A stretch of DNA of 12,988 bases from NCBI GenBank assembly GCA_946999045.1, contig CAMQBR010000057.1, positions 1 through 12,988 of the forward strand, given 5' to 3'. Source of the DNA: an uncultured Prevotella sp. GTDB taxonomy: Bacteria > Bacteroidota > Bacteroidia > Bacteroidales > Bacteroidaceae. This document shows, one piece after another, positions 1-6,046 of the stretch. A program made the translations under genes and the position numbers. Positions within the stretch are counted from its first letter, which is position 1, and each line of letters begins with the position of its first letter. The notes beneath the pieces are model-generated. The model had not been told where the DNA came from. It was given only the letters and a program-made list of their open reading frames with translations, and made no database searches.

Positions 1-18
1 TAATTCTATAATCGGATG

Positions 19-26
19 CAAAGGTA
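19..26 (-). promoter_or_regulatory. possible leftward -7 promoter box
   Basis: Read on the minus strand this is TACCTTTG, an exact match to the Bacteroidetes -7 consensus TAnnTTTG. It would drive a gene lying left of the window. No convincing TTTG -33 element is seen at the usual 19-21 base spacing, so this is a motif match only. Confidence 0.3.
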
Positions 27-140
27 AGAGGTACAAAAGACAGCACACTTGACCATTTTTATTAGTATTTATTTCGTTGATTTTTATATGGTTAGATAAA
101 AATTTGAGTCTATCTTACCACACGAGTATCCATTGCTAAA

Positions 141-158
141 TACCATACGATTATGGTA
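141..158. repeat. 7-bp perfect dyad, possible operator
   Basis: TACCATA and TATGGTA form a perfect inverted repeat around the 4-base centre CGAT. It lies about 140 bases upstream of the probable start of transcription of the XRE regulator gene. It could be an operator for a helix-turn-helix dimer. It could also be a weak hairpin terminator for transcription entering from the left, since AGTATTTTTA follows it. Nothing in the sequence decides between these. Confidence 0.35.
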
Positions 159-163
159 GTATT

Positions 164-229
164 TTTAGAAAAGAACAGTTTTAACTATGTTACTGGTGTG
201 CTATAAAATAATGATATTTAGAAAAGAAC
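164..229. repeat. repeated 13-mer TTTAGAAAAGAAC upstream of XRE gene
   Basis: TTTAGAAAAGAAC occurs exactly at 164-176 and again at 217-229, 53 bases apart (about five helical turns). With the nearby dyad these are the only structured elements seen in the leader of the locus. They could be protein-binding sites. In AT-rich DNA a 13-base match this close together is suggestive but not proof. Confidence 0.3.
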
Positions 230-295
230 TAAGATATTTTAAATGAAAGAGCCGTGATATCTCCTCTTTTTTATTTCTTATGCAAGAAAATTTAC

Positions 296-303
296 TATAT
301 TTG
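296..303 (+). promoter_or_regulatory. -7 promoter box for the R-M operon
   Basis: TATATTTG matches the Bacteroidetes -7 consensus TAnnTTTG and ends 20 bases before the ATG at 324. Transcription would begin around 308-312, leaving a short leader. The -33 region, about 20 bases upstream, is T-rich (CTTTTTTATTT) rather than a clean TTTG. It is the best-placed promoter for the XRE gene, and probably for hsdM and the genes behind it, since no other -7 match is seen between these genes. Confidence 0.6.
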
Positions 304-323
304 CAAACAATCATATAATATTT

Positions 324-530
324 ATGGAAAGTCCAACTAATAGAATTAAAGAGGTGCTTATCGAGAAAGGGATTAAGCAAACATGGCTTGCAGAGAAACT
401 CGGTAAGAGTTTCACTATTGTCAACTCATATGTTTGCAATCGTCGACAGCCAAGCCTCGAATTGCTATTTCAAATAGCAGAGATCTTACAAGTCAATCCA
501 AAGGAATTGATTAACACCCCAGATGAGTAA
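324..530 (+). CDS. small XRE-family helix-turn-helix regulator
   Basis: This 68-residue protein is a single Cro/C1-type DNA-binding domain. Helices can be followed from RIKEVLIEKG through the helix-turn-helix (about residues 18-40, with KQTWLAEKLG as the first helix and NSYVCNRRQPS at the end of the recognition region) to a last helix ending in LQVNPKELI. There is no enzymatic domain. Genes of this size and type sit directly before hsdM in many Bacteroidetes type I loci, and by analogy with R-M control proteins it probably sets expression of the operon. That role is inferred from position. The ATG follows a -7 box by 20 bases, and the gene ends 56 bases before hsdM. The dyad at 141-158 and the repeated 13-mer are candidate binding sites. 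No Shine-Dalgarno sequence is visible, as is normal in Bacteroidetes. Confidence 0.85.
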   Translation: MESPTNRIKEVLIEKGIKQTWLAEKLGKSFTIVNSYVCNRRQPSLELLFQIAEILQVNPKELINTPDE

Positions 531-586
531 TAAGAAGTTTTTCGGTTTACATCAAGAATAAAGTTCTGACATAATAAAAAAGAATC

Positions 587-2092
587 ATGGCAAAACAAAA
601 TACAGCTGATATTGGATTTGAAAAGGAAATATGGAAAGCAGCAGATTTGCTTCGTGGCAATCTTGATGCTTCCGAATACAAATCGGTAGTATTGGGATTG
701 ATTTTTCTAAAATACATCTCCGATAAGTTTGAAACCAAATATCAAGAATTAGTCAATAATAATGAAGGATTCGAGGAAGACCGCGATGAATATATGGCGG
801 ATAATATTTTCTTTGTCCCACAAGAAGCACGGTGGAGTGTGGTAGCAAAAGCAGCCCATACACCAGAAATAGGTACGATAATCGACAATGCCATGCGTCT
901 TATTGAAAAGGAGAATCTCCGTTTGAAAGGTATTCTGCCCAAAAATTTCGCCCGACCAGAATTAGACAAAAGGCGTTTGGGCGATGTGGTAGATTTATTT
1001 ACCAATATTCAAATGAAAGAACATGGAGATTCCAAAGATATATTGGGACGCACATATGAATATTGTCTTTCTAAATTTGCAGAAGCAGAAGGGAAATTAG
1101 CAGGAGAATTTTATACACCTGCTTGTATTGTTCAAACACTTGTCGAAGTACTGAAACCTTATCACGGACGAGTATATGACCCTGCATGCGGATCTGGTGG
1201 TATGTTCGTACAGTCTGCCAAATTCATAGAAAGGCATCAAGGCAACATCAAAGATATTTCTGTATATGGTCAAGACAGCAATCCAACGACATGGAAGATG
1301 GCTCAGATGAATCTTGCCATTCGAGGCATTGAGGCTGATCTGGGTAAGTTTAATGCAGATACATTCTTTGACGACCAACACCCCACATTAAAAGCAGATT
1401 TTATCATGGCTAATCCGCCATTCAATCTTAGCGATTGGGGAGCAGACAAATTGCAAGACGACGTGCGTTGGAAATTTGGCATTCCACCATCGGGCAATGC
1501 CAACTTTGCATGGCTGCAACACATGATACATCATTTATCTCCCAAAGGGAAAATAGGTATGGTATTGGCAAATGGTTCTTTATCTTCACAGACAGGAGGA
1601 GAAGGAACAATTCGTGAAAATATCATCAAGGCCGATTTAATAGAAGGTATCGTTGCACTACCCTCACAGTTATTTTATACAACAGGAATTCCTGTTTCTC
1701 TATGGTTTCTCAATCGGGAAAAGAAACAGAAAGATAAAATTCTGTTTGTAGATGCAAGAAACATGGGAACAATGGTTACGCGAAAACTTCGTGAACTTCA
1801 AGAAGATGACATACAGAAGATTGCAGACACTTTTGATAAATATAATGATGGTACACTTGAGAATGAAAAAGGCTTCTGTGCAGTCGTTACACTTGACGAT
1901 GTGGCAAAACAAGACTATATTCTTACCCCTGGACGTTATGTCGGCATAGCAGAACAGGAAGACGATGGTATTCCCTTTCAAGAGAAGATGGATAAACTCA
2001 CAACCGAATTATCCGACTTGTTTGCACAATCGCATGATTTGGAGGACGAGATACGAAAACAGTTGGCAAGCATAGGCTTCACAATCAAGTAA
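587..2092 (+). CDS. hsdM: type I restriction-modification methyltransferase subunit HsdM
   Basis: HsdM is the modification subunit of a type I R-M enzyme. It transfers a methyl group from S-adenosylmethionine to adenine N6 at the sequence chosen by HsdS, and M2S also forms the core of the R2M2S restriction complex. The 501 residues are a full-length HsdM. Residues 1-160 hold the N-terminal helical domain, starting with the typical FEKEIWKAADLLRGN. AGEFYTP lies at 172-178, motif I DPACGSGG (AdoMet binding) at 198-205, and the catalytic motif IV NPPF at 276-279. The C-terminal part (about 450-501) is a helical tail of the kind that packs against the conserved helices of HsdS. All key motifs are intact, so modification should be active if a complete HsdS is made. 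It begins 56 bases after the XRE gene and ends 47 bases before the recombinase, in one transcription unit. Confidence 0.97.
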   Translation: MAKQNTADIGFEKEIWKAADLLRGNLDASEYKSVVLGLIFLKYISDKFETKYQELVNNNEGFEEDRDEYMADNIFFVPQEARWSVVAKAAHTPEIGTIIDNAMRLIEKENLRLKGILPKNFARPELDKRRLGDVVDLFTNIQMKEHGDSKDILGRTYEYCLSKFAEAEGKLAGEFYTPACIVQTLVEVLKPYHGRVYDPACGSGGMFVQSAKFIERHQGNIKDISVYGQDSNPTTWKMAQMNLAIRGIEADLGKFNADTFFDDQHPTLKADFIMANPPFNLSDWGADKLQDDVRWKFGIPPSGNANFAWLQHMIHHLSPKGKIGMVLANGSLSSQTGGEGTIRENIIKADLIEGIVALPSQLFYTTGIPVSLWFLNREKKQKDKILFVDARNMGTMVTRKLRELQEDDIQKIADTFDKYNDGTLENEKGFCAVVTLDDVAKQDYILTPGRYVGIAEQEDDGIPFQEKMDKLTTELSDLFAQSHDLEDEIRKQLASIGFTIK

Positions 2093-2099
2093 AAGGCAG

Positions 2100-2142
2100 C
2101 ATGTTCTTCCATATTATCAATCCATTAATATAGAAGAACATG
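2100..2142 (+). promoter_or_regulatory. long inverted repeat enclosing the recombinase start codon
   Basis: CATGTTCTTC (2100-2109) is exactly complementary to GAAGAACATG (2133-2142). Inside it ATATTA (2111-2116) pairs with TAATAT (2126-2131), leaving one C/A mismatch and a 9-base loop. The right arm ends in the ATG of the recombinase gene (2140-2142). As RNA this makes a hairpin of 16 pairs with the start codon in its base, which would hinder translation. As DNA it could be a binding site. No T-run follows, so it is not a classical terminator. The pairing is seen directly; the regulatory role is inferred. Confidence 0.6.
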
Positions 2143-3132
2143 AAAGAAAAATTAATTTTAGAAATTAGCAATGCAATGGCAGGTATACTAAGTGTAGAAC
2201 AAATGGCACAACTCAATGGAGTATTACTGCAAGTAATCAGTAACTACACTATTTCGGCAGACGATGAGCAGATGCAAGAGAATAATGCATCTAATGAACG
2301 TCTGTTAGAGATATTCCTGTCAGCCAAGCAAGTTGAAGGTTGCACCACACCTACCATAAAATATTATAGTTCGACCATCAAGCAACTTTTCAAGAGAATG
2401 CCTAAGAAAGTTACGAACTACACGACAGAGGATATTCGTGCTTATTTGGCTGTATTTCAACGGAAACACAAATCGAGTAAAGTTACAATAGACAATATCC
2501 GTCGTATCTTTTCATCTTTCTTTTCATGGTTAGAGGATGAGGATTACATCATTAAAAGTCCTGTACGTAGAATACACAAGGTTAAGACAGGAACACAGAT
2601 TAAGGAAGTTCTTACAGACGAAAATTTGGAACAACTGCGCGATAACTGTACAAGGGTACGAGATTTAGCCATGATAGACCTCTTGGCTTCTACTGGTATG
2701 CGTGTTGGAGAACTTGTAAAGCTCAATCGTGAGGATATAAACTTCAATGAGCGTGAGTGTATCGTTTTCGGTAAAGGCAACAAGGAACGTATCGTGTATT
2801 TCAATGCTCGTGCAAAGATTCATTTGCAGCAATATCTTGCAGAGCGGAAAGACAGAAACAAAGCATTGTTTGTGTCTCTCGCCAAACCACACAATCGGTT
2901 ACAAATATCAGGGGTTGAGACAAGATTAAGAAAGATTGGGAAACTGTCAAAGATTGTCCGTGTCCATCCACACAAGTTCCGTCGGACACTTGCGACTATG
3001 GCTATAGATAAAGGTATGCCCGTGGAGCAAGTACAAAAACTCCTTGGGCATGTTAAAATTGATACAACCATGCACTATGCAATGGTCAATCAAACAAACG
3101 TCAAACTCTCTCACCGCAAATTCATCAGTTAA
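2140..3132 (+). CDS. tyrosine site-specific recombinase (hsdS-shuffling type)
   Basis: This 330-residue protein is a tyrosine recombinase/phage-integrase family enzyme that cuts and rejoins DNA through a 3'-phosphotyrosine. An N-terminal SAM-like core-binding domain covers about residues 50-145, and the catalytic domain runs from about 155 to 330. The catalytic residues are all visible: R188 in STGMRVGEL, a lysine in the GKGNKER loop (K212 or K215), H278 and R281 in HKFR, H304 in LLGH, and the nucleophile Y313 in MHYA. It lies between hsdM and three pieces of hsdS, the standard place for the invertase of Bacteroidetes and Firmicutes hsdS shuffling loci. Its probable substrate is therefore conserved sequence within the hsdS cassettes (inference). 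It is not next to a tRNA or phage genes, so it is unlikely to be a prophage integrase. Its ATG lies in the inverted repeat at 2100-2142, and it ends 6 bases before the next reading frame. Confidence 0.92.
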   Translation: MKEKLILEISNAMAGILSVEQMAQLNGVLLQVISNYTISADDEQMQENNASNERLLEIFLSAKQVEGCTTPTIKYYSSTIKQLFKRMPKKVTNYTTEDIRAYLAVFQRKHKSSKVTIDNIRRIFSSFFSWLEDEDYIIKSPVRRIHKVKTGTQIKEVLTDENLEQLRDNCTRVRDLAMIDLLASTGMRVGELVKLNREDINFNERECIVFGKGNKERIVYFNARAKIHLQQYLAERKDRNKALFVSLAKPHNRLQISGVETRLRKIGKLSKIVRVHPHKFRRTLATMAIDKGMPVEQVQKLLGHVKIDTTMHYAMVNQTNVKLSHRKFIS

Positions 3133-3138
3133 ATCAAA

Positions 3139-3897
3139 ATGCAAACAGCATATCACACATATAGCTCATATCAACCGCTATTTCATAAAAATAGGCGGAT
3201 AAATGATAATTTAGAGCAACAGGCACAGGCGTTGTTCAAATCTTGGTTTGTGGATAATCCTGATTCTAATTGGGCAAACACCTCATTGTCTGAAGTCGCT
3301 TCATTCGTTGGTGGATATTCATATAAGAGCGAAGAATTGACAGATTTTTCAAATGTAGCTATGGCAACTATAAAAAACTTTGGGCGAAATCGTGGATTTA
3401 AGGCTGAAGGTTTTAAGGGTATCACCCCATCAGCTAAACTAAAAGAGTGCCACTATGTGAATTTATTTGACATATTAGTGGCACATACCGATTTAACCCA
3501 AAATGCTGATGTGATTGGTAATGCCGAATTATTACTTACTTGTGGTAAATATAATAGCATAATCTTCTCGATGGATTTGGTAAAAGTTCTACCTAAAGAA
3601 ATATTTCCTTATAGCTTTTTACTTGCAGCAATGCTTAAAAATAAAATGTTCAAGGGTCATTGCCTTGGTTATATAAACGGGACTACTGTTCTTCACCTTA
3701 ACAAAAAGGCATTGCCTGAATTTGAAATAAGGAAACCGTCCGATTCAGAAGCTAAAATAATGAACGAGACTCTTGCTCCTTATTACAAACGAATGGCAAA
3801 ATTGCTTCAAGAAACTGATAAACTTATTAGTCTCCGCGACACGCTTCTCCCAAAGCTAATGTCTGGCGAGCTGAAAATTAATGATATAAACAACTAA
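3139..3897 (+). CDS. hsdS: C-terminal half HsdS (partial specificity cassette)
   Basis: The frame has 252 codons. The first 18 residues (MQTAYHTYSSYQPLFHKN) resemble no part of HsdS. From NRRINDNLEQQ onward it is identical, residue for residue, to the second half of the complete HsdS at 3908-5134: central conserved helix, second target-recognition domain, and the C-terminal conserved helix ending in LLPKLMSGELKINDINN. It lacks a first recognition domain. It is therefore a storage cassette or a half subunit. Single-TRD forms of HsdS are known to work as dimers in engineered or mutant EcoR124I and EcoDXXI, so a function cannot be excluded. The ATG at 3139 is only 6 bases after the recombinase stop, so translation by coupling is possible, but the start is uncertain because the first 18 codons are unconserved. 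The frame from 3196 to its end is part of the 721-bp direct repeat. Confidence 0.85.
   Translation: MQTAYHTYSSYQPLFHKNRRINDNLEQQAQALFKSWFVDNPDSNWANTSLSEVASFVGGYSYKSEELTDFSNVAMATIKNFGRNRGFKAEGFKGITPSAKLKECHYVNLFDILVAHTDLTQNADVIGNAELLLTCGKYNSIIFSMDLVKVLPKEIFPYSFLLAAMLKNKMFKGHCLGYINGTTVLHLNKKALPEFEIRKPSDSEAKIMNETLAPYYKRMAKLLQETDKLISLRDTLLPKLMSGELKINDINN
3175..3198. repeat. inverted repeat at the left edge of the hsdS cassette
   Basis: CCGCTATTT (3175-3183) pairs with AAATAG-G-CGG (3189-3198) with one bulged G and a 5-base centre CATAA. It straddles exactly the point where homology to the complete hsdS begins (3196). This resembles the arm-spacer-arm form of a tyrosine recombinase site, but the corresponding left arm is not present at the other two cassette junctions. 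Function is unproven. Confidence 0.3.
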
Positions 3898-3916
3898 ATT
3901 CCCATTTATGGAAGAG
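3196..3916 (+). repeat. 721-bp perfect direct repeat, copy 1
   Basis: This stretch is the same, base for base as far as I can follow by eye, as 4433-5153, with a constant offset of 1237. It starts at CGGATAAATG in the central conserved helix of HsdS, covers TRD2, the C-terminal helix and the stop codon, and runs through the leader AAATTCCCATTT into the first three codons (ATGGAAGAG) of the next gene. Just upstream, codons AAT AGG versus AAT CGA still encode Asn-Arg in both copies, so homology continues slightly beyond the identical block. Confidence 0.95.
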
Positions 3917-5134
3917 TGGAAAAAATATAAAATAGGAGATCTTTGCTCGATTTCATCAAGTAAAAGAATTTTTGCAAAAGAATATCAATCTTCTGGTGTT
4001 CCTTTTTTTAGAGGGAAAGAAATTATTGAAAAACAGAAAGGGGAGAGTATTTCTACGGCACTTTATATTTCAAGGTCAAGATATGACGAAATTAAAATCA
4101 AATATGGGGTTCCAAAAGAAGGTGATATGCTCTTAACTTCTGTCGGGACATTAGGTACTCCATATATAGTTAAAAATGAAAATTTTTACTTTAAAGATGG
4201 AAATTTGACATGGTTTTCCGACTTTAAGGGACTCAATAGTAAATTCTTATACTATTGGTTTCTGTCTCCTATAGCCAAAAATGCGATTGAAGCTAAAGCT
4301 ATTGGTTCAACTCAAAAAGCGTTAACGATAGATGCTCTAAGTAAATTTGAAATAAACATTCCTAACATTGATACACAAAATAGGATAGCTTCTGTTTTGT
4401 CTTTCATCGACGATAAAATCGAATTAAATCGACGGATAAATGATAATTTAGAGCAACAGGCACAGGCGTTGTTCAAATCTTGGTTTGTGGATAATCCTGA
4501 TTCTAATTGGGCAAACACCTCATTGTCTGAAGTCGCTTCATTCGTTGGTGGATATTCATATAAGAGCGAAGAATTGACAGATTTTTCAAATGTAGCTATG
4601 GCAACTATAAAAAACTTTGGGCGAAATCGTGGATTTAAGGCTGAAGGTTTTAAGGGTATCACCCCATCAGCTAAACTAAAAGAGTGCCACTATGTGAATT
4701 TATTTGACATATTAGTGGCACATACCGATTTAACCCAAAATGCTGATGTGATTGGTAATGCCGAATTATTACTTACTTGTGGTAAATATAATAGCATAAT
4801 CTTCTCGATGGATTTGGTAAAAGTTCTACCTAAAGAAATATTTCCTTATAGCTTTTTACTTGCAGCAATGCTTAAAAATAAAATGTTCAAGGGTCATTGC
4901 CTTGGTTATATAAACGGGACTACTGTTCTTCACCTTAACAAAAAGGCATTGCCTGAATTTGAAATAAGGAAACCGTCCGATTCAGAAGCTAAAATAATGA
5001 ACGAGACTCTTGCTCCTTATTACAAACGAATGGCAAAATTGCTTCAAGAAACTGATAAACTTATTAGTCTCCGCGACACGCTTCTCCCAAAGCTAATGTC
5101 TGGCGAGCTGAAAATTAATGATATAAACAACTAA
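3908..5134 (+). CDS. hsdS: type I specificity subunit HsdS (complete)
   Basis: HsdS reads the bipartite target sequence and positions HsdM and HsdR. The 408 residues have the full plan: MEEWKKYKIGDL at the start, TRD1 (about 10-150), the central conserved helix (about 155-193, with IDDKIELNRRINDNLEQQ), TRD2 (about 200-355) and the C-terminal helix (about 365-400, with KLISLRDTLLPKLMSGEL). It is the only complete HsdS in the window, so it is the expressed specificity now. The half from 4433 on is duplicated in copy 1 of the 721-bp repeat. The first part (3917-4432) occurs once. The start ATGGAAGAGTGGAAA is shared with the N-terminal half gene at 6047, which supports this start. It lies 10 bases after the stop of the preceding half gene and 10 bases before the Fic gene. 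The recognition sequence cannot be predicted from the protein by eye. Confidence 0.95.
   Translation: MEEWKKYKIGDLCSISSSKRIFAKEYQSSGVPFFRGKEIIEKQKGESISTALYISRSRYDEIKIKYGVPKEGDMLLTSVGTLGTPYIVKNENFYFKDGNLTWFSDFKGLNSKFLYYWFLSPIAKNAIEAKAIGSTQKALTIDALSKFEINIPNIDTQNRIASVLSFIDDKIELNRRINDNLEQQAQALFKSWFVDNPDSNWANTSLSEVASFVGGYSYKSEELTDFSNVAMATIKNFGRNRGFKAEGFKGITPSAKLKECHYVNLFDILVAHTDLTQNADVIGNAELLLTCGKYNSIIFSMDLVKVLPKEIFPYSFLLAAMLKNKMFKGHCLGYINGTTVLHLNKKALPEFEIRKPSDSEAKIMNETLAPYYKRMAKLLQETDKLISLRDTLLPKLMSGELKINDINN
4427..4450 (+). repeat. 24-bp cassette-junction sequence, copy in complete hsdS
   Basis: This 24-base stretch, containing AATCGACGGATAAATG, is identical to 6557-6580 in the N-terminal half gene, and its last 18 bases are identical to 3196-3213 in the C-terminal half gene. 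It encodes the central helix segment NRRINDNL between the two recognition domains. The three hsdS pieces begin, join or end here, so it is the best candidate crossover site for the recombinase or for homologous exchange. Confidence 0.6.
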
Positions 5135-5153
5135 ATTCCCATTTATGGAAGAG
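4433..5153 (+). repeat. 721-bp perfect direct repeat, copy 2
   Basis: Second copy of the 3196-3916 block, in the same orientation. Here it is preceded by the TRD1 half of the complete hsdS, and its last nine bases (ATGGAAGAG) are the first codons of the Fic gene instead of hsdS. The two copies diverge at the next base (T at 3917, A at 5154). Absence of differences implies a recent duplication, ongoing gene conversion, or an assembly artefact. Confidence 0.95.
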
Positions 5154-6038
5154 AAGAAAGAACAACATAAGAAATCAATTCGTTTCTTCAACGACCGTGA
5201 AGTACGTGCCGTATGGGATGAAGAAAGTAATTGTTGGTGGTTTTCTGCAACAGACATTGTACGTGCCATTAACGATGAGCCTGACTACACCAAAGCTGGT
5301 AACTATTGGCGTTGGTTAAAACGTAAGTTAAAACAAGAAGGCATTGAACCCGTGAGTACTACTCACAACTTTAAATTTGAAGCACCAGATGGCAAGATGC
5401 GTATTGCAGATGTCCTTGATAGTGAAGGAGTGACTTTATTAGCAAAGCACTATCCTAACAATCGAGCAAATGAGTTCCTTGATTGGTTTACATATAGTGA
5501 TAATACATTAGATGGTCAAAGTCGAAAGAAAGCATATCAGTTATATGAAAGTGGTTTGCTGAAAAGTCTTGAGCCAGGCAGCATACAATGTTTACAACAG
5601 ATTCATGCTTATCTCTTTGGAGGATTGTATGACTTTGCTGGACAAATCCGCACGAAGAATATCTCAAAAGGAGGTTTTACCTTTGCTAATTGTATGCACT
5701 TCCCCGAAACTCTGCAAACAATAGAACGAATGCCCGAAACTACCTTTGATGAGATTATGGATAAGTATGTAGAGATGAACGTAGCCCATCCTTTTATGGA
5801 GGGTAATGGTCGTAGCACTCGCATTTGGCTGGACCTAATGCTGAAGCGTTCTCTCAAAAGATGTGTGGATTGGAGTCAGATAGATAAAAATGATTATCTC
5901 AATGCCATGCGTGAGAGTGTATCTGACAGCACGCACATCAAATCTTTGGTATTGTCTGCTCTCACTACCAAGATTGACGACAGAGAAATGTTTATGAAGG
6001 GTATTGACTATTCATATTATTATGAACAAAATGATTGA
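5145..6038 (+). CDS. Fic-domain protein with Bro-N-like N-terminal domain
   Basis: This 297-residue protein joins two domains. Residues about 10-116 (AVWDEESNCWWFSATDIVRAI, then a WRWLKRKLKQEG stretch) resemble the Bro-N/RhuM-type domain of phage antirepressor-like proteins. Residues about 120-297 form a Fic domain, with the complete catalytic motif HPFMEGNGRSTR at 215-226 (H215, E219, R226) and a flap around GQIRTKNISKGGF. Fic enzymes usually transfer AMP from ATP to a hydroxyl side chain of a target protein. The C-terminus holds SYYYEQ (S290 to E294), which fits the (S/T)xxxE part of the inhibitory helix of class III Fic proteins, with Q in place of the usual G/N. It is therefore probably self-inhibited, which agrees with the lack of an antitoxin gene. 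The target is unknown. It sits inside the hsdS array, 10 bases after hsdS, and its first three codons belong to the 721-bp repeat. Confidence 0.85.
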   Translation: MEEKKEQHKKSIRFFNDREVRAVWDEESNCWWFSATDIVRAINDEPDYTKAGNYWRWLKRKLKQEGIEPVSTTHNFKFEAPDGKMRIADVLDSEGVTLLAKHYPNNRANEFLDWFTYSDNTLDGQSRKKAYQLYESGLLKSLEPGSIQCLQQIHAYLFGGLYDFAGQIRTKNISKGGFTFANCMHFPETLQTIERMPETTFDEIMDKYVEMNVAHPFMEGNGRSTRIWLDLMLKRSLKRCVDWSQIDKNDYLNAMRESVSDSTHIKSLVLSALTTKIDDREMFMKGIDYSYYYEQND

Positions 6039-6046
6039 TTTTCATC

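Noticed and set aside
2140..3132. Prophage or integrative-element integrase
   Set aside because: No tRNA, phage or conjugation genes are present, and the gene lies between hsdM and hsdS pieces, the usual place for an hsdS-shuffling recombinase.
3196..5153. CRISPR or other repeat array
   Set aside because: Only two long coding repeats are present, with no short regular repeats or spacers.
6035..6046. TTG start for the N-terminal half hsdS
   Set aside because: The ATG at 6047 gives the same Met-Glu-Glu-Trp start as the complete hsdS; the extra four residues have no support.
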